Assembly: GCA_913052545.1 (NCBI GenBank)
Contig: CAJXEF010000077.1
Coordinates: 1-9,857, forward strand
Length of the DNA: 9,857 nt
From: an uncultured Chloroflexota bacterium
Lineage (GTDB): Bacteria; Chloroflexota; Dehalococcoidia; UBA3495
Reading direction: 5' to 3'
The notes under the pieces were generated by a model, which saw only the letters and a program-made list of their open reading frames with translations, searched no databases and was not told the origin of the DNA. The translations under genes were made by a program, and so were the position numbers. Positions 7,074 to 9,857 of the stretch are shown here, piece by piece. Numbering within the stretch: position 1 is the stretch's first letter; each line of letters begins with the position of its first letter.

Positions 7074-8222
7074 ATGCCGTTGCAATTTGGTGTATTTGAC
7101 CATATAGAGCCTGTTCCAAATACAACATTAGATAAGATTTACAAACAGCGCTTGGAGCAAATTAAACGATATGACGATGCCGGTTTTTATGGTTATCATC
7201 TGGCGGAACATCATACTCCAGCGGTGCATAGTTTGGCACCTTCTCAAAACGTGTTCTTAGCGGCTGCCGCACAGCACACTACAAAGATTCGTCTTGGGCC
7301 ATGTATATATGTTCTGCCCTTGCATCACCCTATCAGGCTTATCGAAGAGATATGCATGCTAGACAATCTCAGTGATGGTCGTATGGACATAGGCGTCGGT
7401 CGCGGTGGGGTTCTTGAAGCCTATTTCTGGGGCCAAGCCTCTGACGTAGAAACCAATTTTGCTAGATACTTAGAGACCCTTGATATTATTAAAGAGGGCC
7501 TTAGTCATGAAGAATTAAACTATGACGGCGAATTCTATAAATTTGAAGAACTTCCTATGCGCCTTAGCCCGATCCAAAAACCGCACCCACCGTTTTGGTA
7601 TATGCGGAACGTCGAGACCGCTGCTATTGATGGTATGCATACTATAATCGTAGGTTCTCTGGATAGCTTCGAAGCAAATGTTAAAAGGTATCATGAAGTA
7701 TGGGAACAGCACCATGGAGTTGGAGGACTGAATGCGCAGGGGGAAGAACCCAAAATCGGACTAGTGAATCACATAGTCATTGCCGAGACAGATGAAGAAG
7801 CAGTTAGAATTGCGGAACCTGCCTGGGAACATTATAAGTGGAACTTAGGAACCCCGAGAAGGTTGGAAGCAGAAAAGCGTGGTCTTACCCAATTCCTAGT
7901 TCCCAACGACCAGATGAGACCAAAATCTGCTCCCGAAAGAGAGGCTAGGAGAGATTTGTTTTGGTCATTAGAGGAAAGACCTGAAAGCCAACAACAAAAG
8001 CGTCTTACACCAGGGCAAATAGATACTCCTGGTAGTGGTAGAGGTGCTGGCTTTGGTGTTGTGGCTGGTTCTCCGGCATCTATACGTGAATACATGGACG
8101 AATATTTGGAGACGGGCGCAAATTATTTTGTCTGCGGATTCCAATGGGGAAATCTCACTCAAGAGCAAACTATGCAGTCTTTGGAATTGTTTGTCGAAGA
8201 AGTTATGCCACATTATTCGTAG
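7074..8222 (+). CDS. LLM class flavin-dependent oxidoreductase (bacterial luciferase-like monooxygenase)
   Basis: This 382-residue protein starts at ATG 7074, with AGGAG 7 nt upstream. Luciferase-family features are GFYGYHLAEHHTP (37-49), carrying the EHH motif near the flavin and active site, then IRLGPCIYVLPLHHPIRL (72-89), LDNLSDGRMDIGVGRG (96-111), LSPIQKPHPPFWY (164-176) and, near the C-terminus, AGSPASIREYMDEYLETGANYF (positions 331-352), the usual AGSP...I.EY.D.Y pattern. Length is normal for the family. Such enzymes use reduced FMN supplied by a separate reductase, or F420 in some subgroups, and O2 to oxygenate an organic substrate. The EHH-type sequence suits FMN better (inference). 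No flavin reductase is visible nearby. The molybdenum hydroxylase gene follows after 28 bp, which implies one transcript and possibly successive oxidations of one compound. Confidence 0.93.
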   Translation: MPLQFGVFDHIEPVPNTTLDKIYKQRLEQIKRYDDAGFYGYHLAEHHTPAVHSLAPSQNVFLAAAAQHTTKIRLGPCIYVLPLHHPIRLIEEICMLDNLSDGRMDIGVGRGGVLEAYFWGQASDVETNFARYLETLDIIKEGLSHEELNYDGEFYKFEELPMRLSPIQKPHPPFWYMRNVETAAIDGMHTIIVGSLDSFEANVKRYHEVWEQHHGVGGLNAQGEEPKIGLVNHIVIAETDEEAVRIAEPAWEHYKWNLGTPRRLEAEKRGLTQFLVPNDQMRPKSAPEREARRDLFWSLEERPESQQQKRLTPGQIDTPGSGRGAGFGVVAGSPASIREYMDEYLETGANYFVCGFQWGNLTQEQTMQSLELFVEEVMPHYS

Positions 8223-8238
8223 TTTATAGCTACTTAAC

Positions 8239-8243
8239 GGGAG
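8239..8243 (+). promoter_or_regulatory. Ribosome binding site for the GTG start of the molybdenum hydroxylase gene
   Basis: GGGAG lies 7 nt before the GTG at 8251. The first codons after it give the conserved family N-terminus (VGRTVTRAEGPDKVTG), and no upstream in-frame ATG fits as well, so GTG is the likely start. Confidence 0.75.
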
Positions 8244-8250
8244 TGTGCCA

Positions 8251-9857
8251 GTGACTTTCACTACAGTTGGGCGAACAGTAACCAGGGCGGAAGGCCCTGA
8301 CAAGGTAACCGGTTCGAGCGAATACGCGGCCGACGTGAAAAGGCCTGGAATGTTATGGGGGAAAGTTCTGCGTAGTCCCTTCCCGCACGCTAAGATTTTG
8401 AATATTGATGTCAGCCGGGCTAGGAATCTCCCAGGAGTCCATGTGGTAATTACAGGTGCTGATTTGCCAGATGCTCGAGTAGGTAGGTTTCTTCGGGATA
8501 TCCCTATATTGGCGAATGGGAAAGTTCTTTTCGCCGGGGAAAAGGTTGTGGCGGTAGCTGCAGAGACTCCAGAGTTAGCAGACGAGGCGTTGTTGTTAGT
8601 AGATGTCGAGTATGAGCCGGTAGAGGCTGTGTTTGACTCGATAGATGCTATGTTGGACTCCGCTCCCGTGCTTCATGAAAACATGGCATCCTACGTAGGA
8701 CTTCCTCAACCTGTGTCCGGGATAAATAACGTTTTTGCCCATAATTCCTGGTCCAAGGGCGAAATAATTGACGGTTTTGATAAGTCTGATCTGATCTTTG
8801 AACATACCTTCAATGCACAAATGATGCATCAAGCGTATATAGAACCCCACGCTTGCGTTGTGGAAGTGTCCGATAGCGGTACCGTACAAATATGGGCCAA
8901 TAACAAAGGTCCCTTTATGCTTAGAGAACAGTTGTCTGCAGTTTGGAATATCCCTAAGACAGACATATGTATCAACCCATGTAACATCGGAGGGGATTTT
9001 GGAGGAAAGGGTTCGTTTATGGACGTTCCTTTGTGTTACTACTTGTCGAAAGGGTCAGGTAGGCCGGTCAAAATGGTCATGGATTATATCCAGGAGTTGA
9101 TGGCCGGTAATCCTCGCCATCCAGGGGTAATTACTCTAAAGACGGGCTTAACCCGAGATGGGAAAATTGTGGCTCGGCAAGCCAGAGTAGTATTTAACAG
9201 TGGTGCATACGGTGCCTTCAAGCCCAGAGTTCACTTGCGCGGGGCTGACCATAGTGGAGGGCCTTATAATATTCCGAATGTACAGATAGACAGTTATATG
9301 GTTTATACCAATAACGTGCCTTGTGGGCATATGAGGTCGCCTGCTAAACCTCAAGTTGGCTTTGCCGTTGAATCTCATATGGATATGATTGCTAAGGAAC
9401 TAGGTCTAGATCCATATGAATTTCGTCTGATGAATATTTTAAAGCCTGGAGACGTGTCACCGATTGGAGAATCTTGGGATGGTATAAGAGCCGAAGAAAC
9501 TCTTAGGGAGGCTGCAGCCGCTGCGAATTGGGGCGATAAGAAGAAATCGCTCCATACGGGAAGAGGGATCGCAATTGCAGATCAATCACAGGGGTCCGGC
9601 CAATCGGAAGCTAGTGTGGCCATTGATGATAACGGATTAGTTACGCTGTATATGTCGTTATGGGATACCGGTACAGGAGCTTCTACAGTAATGAGACAAA
9701 TCGTCGCCGAGGCTTTGAGAATCCCTGTTGATGACGTGAATATACAGATCAGGAACACCGATGCTATAGATTTCGAATCAGGACCGGGAGGAAGTAGGGT
9801 AACCTATACGGCCGGCCAAGCTGCTCTAGGGGCTGCCAACCTGCTTAGGGAAAGACT
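8251..9857 (+). CDS. Xanthine dehydrogenase-family molybdopterin-binding (large) subunit, 3' end cut off by the window
   Basis: I translated 535 codons from GTG 8251 to the window edge; complete members have roughly 750-800. The N-terminal a/b hammerhead domain is seen in RAEGPDKVTGSSEYAADV (12-29), VLRSPFPHAKIL (39-50) and FAGEKVVAVAAET (94-106). The cofactor-binding region carries HQAYIEPHACVVE (193-205), GGDFGGKG (247-254), the arginine segment HMRSPAKPQ (360-368) and DTGTGASTVMRQ (472-483). The active-site glutamate near the C-terminus lies outside the window. Relative to purine enzymes, the glutamate after GGxFGGK is Gly254, and RGFGxP is replaced by RSPAKP, so xanthine is an unlikely substrate. 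Family members hydroxylate N-heterocycles, aldehydes or other carbons with water as oxygen donor, or oxidise CO. They normally need an FAD subunit and a 2Fe-2S subunit. Neither is upstream; they may follow beyond the edge. Confidence 0.93.
   Translation, partial: MTFTTVGRTVTRAEGPDKVTGSSEYAADVKRPGMLWGKVLRSPFPHAKILNIDVSRARNLPGVHVVITGADLPDARVGRFLRDIPILANGKVLFAGEKVVAVAAETPELADEALLLVDVEYEPVEAVFDSIDAMLDSAPVLHENMASYVGLPQPVSGINNVFAHNSWSKGEIIDGFDKSDLIFEHTFNAQMMHQAYIEPHACVVEVSDSGTVQIWANNKGPFMLREQLSAVWNIPKTDICINPCNIGGDFGGKGSFMDVPLCYYLSKGSGRPVKMVMDYIQELMAGNPRHPGVITLKTGLTRDGKIVARQARVVFNSGAYGAFKPRVHLRGADHSGGPYNIPNVQIDSYMVYTNNVPCGHMRSPAKPQVGFAVESHMDMIAKELGLDPYEFRLMNILKPGDVSPIGESWDGIRAEETLREAAAAANWGDKKKSLHTGRGIAIADQSQGSGQSEASVAIDDNGLVTLYMSLWDTGTGASTVMRQIVAEALRIPVDDVNIQIRNTDAIDFESGPGGSRVTYTAGQAALGAANLLRER

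Noticed and set aside
7968..8303. Minus-strand ORF of 111 codons across the LLM/molybdenum gene junction
   Set aside because: It is antisense to two well-supported genes and lacks a ribosome site or recognisable motif.
1..9857. Mobile element, CRISPR or tRNA
   Set aside because: I saw no transposase, integrase, terminal repeats, regularly spaced repeats or tRNA-like cloverleaf on either strand.

Overview
The window looks like bacterial chromosome of moderate GC content (visibly below 50%). Genes are tightly packed, have clear Shine-Dalgarno sites, and use AGA/AGG, ATA and CTA codons freely. I see no rRNA, tRNA, CRISPR array, transposase or phage gene. The gene types are an LLM-class flavin monooxygenase, a xanthine-dehydrogenase-type molybdenum hydroxylase, a CocE-like hydrolase, a divergent crotonase, an aldo/keto reductase and a 14-helix MFS carrier. 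This mix resembles free-living heterotrophs that oxidise varied, recalcitrant organic compounds, such as the marine SAR202 (Chloroflexota) lineages. That placement is inference from gene content, not from a phylogenetic marker.

Layout: two gene sets diverge from a 188-bp control region (6886-7073). On the minus strand, read from right to left, are a DHA2-type MFS transporter (5416-6885), an aldo/keto reductase (4277-5302), a possible 27-residue small ORF or frameshifted reductase tail (4216-4299), a TrkH/KtrB potassium channel subunit (2771-4213), a CocE/NonD hydrolase (858-2666), and a crotonase-family protein that runs off the left edge (1-835). Gaps are 113, 63, 104 and 22 bp, so the CocE and crotonase genes are clearly co-transcribed, while the rest may form one operon or two or three. 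On the plus strand are an LLM flavin-dependent oxidoreductase (7074-8222) and, 28 bp later, the molybdopterin-binding subunit of a xanthine dehydrogenase-family enzyme (8251 to the right edge, incomplete).

Working model (inference): this is an accessory catabolic locus. The MFS protein moves a small organic molecule. The flavin monooxygenase and molybdenum hydroxylase insert oxygen. The hydrolase cleaves an ester or amide, the reductase handles a carbonyl, and the crotonase acts on a CoA thioester. The potassium channel does not obviously belong to such a pathway. The substrate cannot be read from the sequence.

The points most worth checking are a UUU-UGA-U slip site at the end of the aldo/keto reductase, the lack of both catalytic glutamates in the crotonase, the altered active-site motifs and unusual gene neighbour of the molybdenum subunit, and inverted repeats in the control regions. 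None of these proves a new system.
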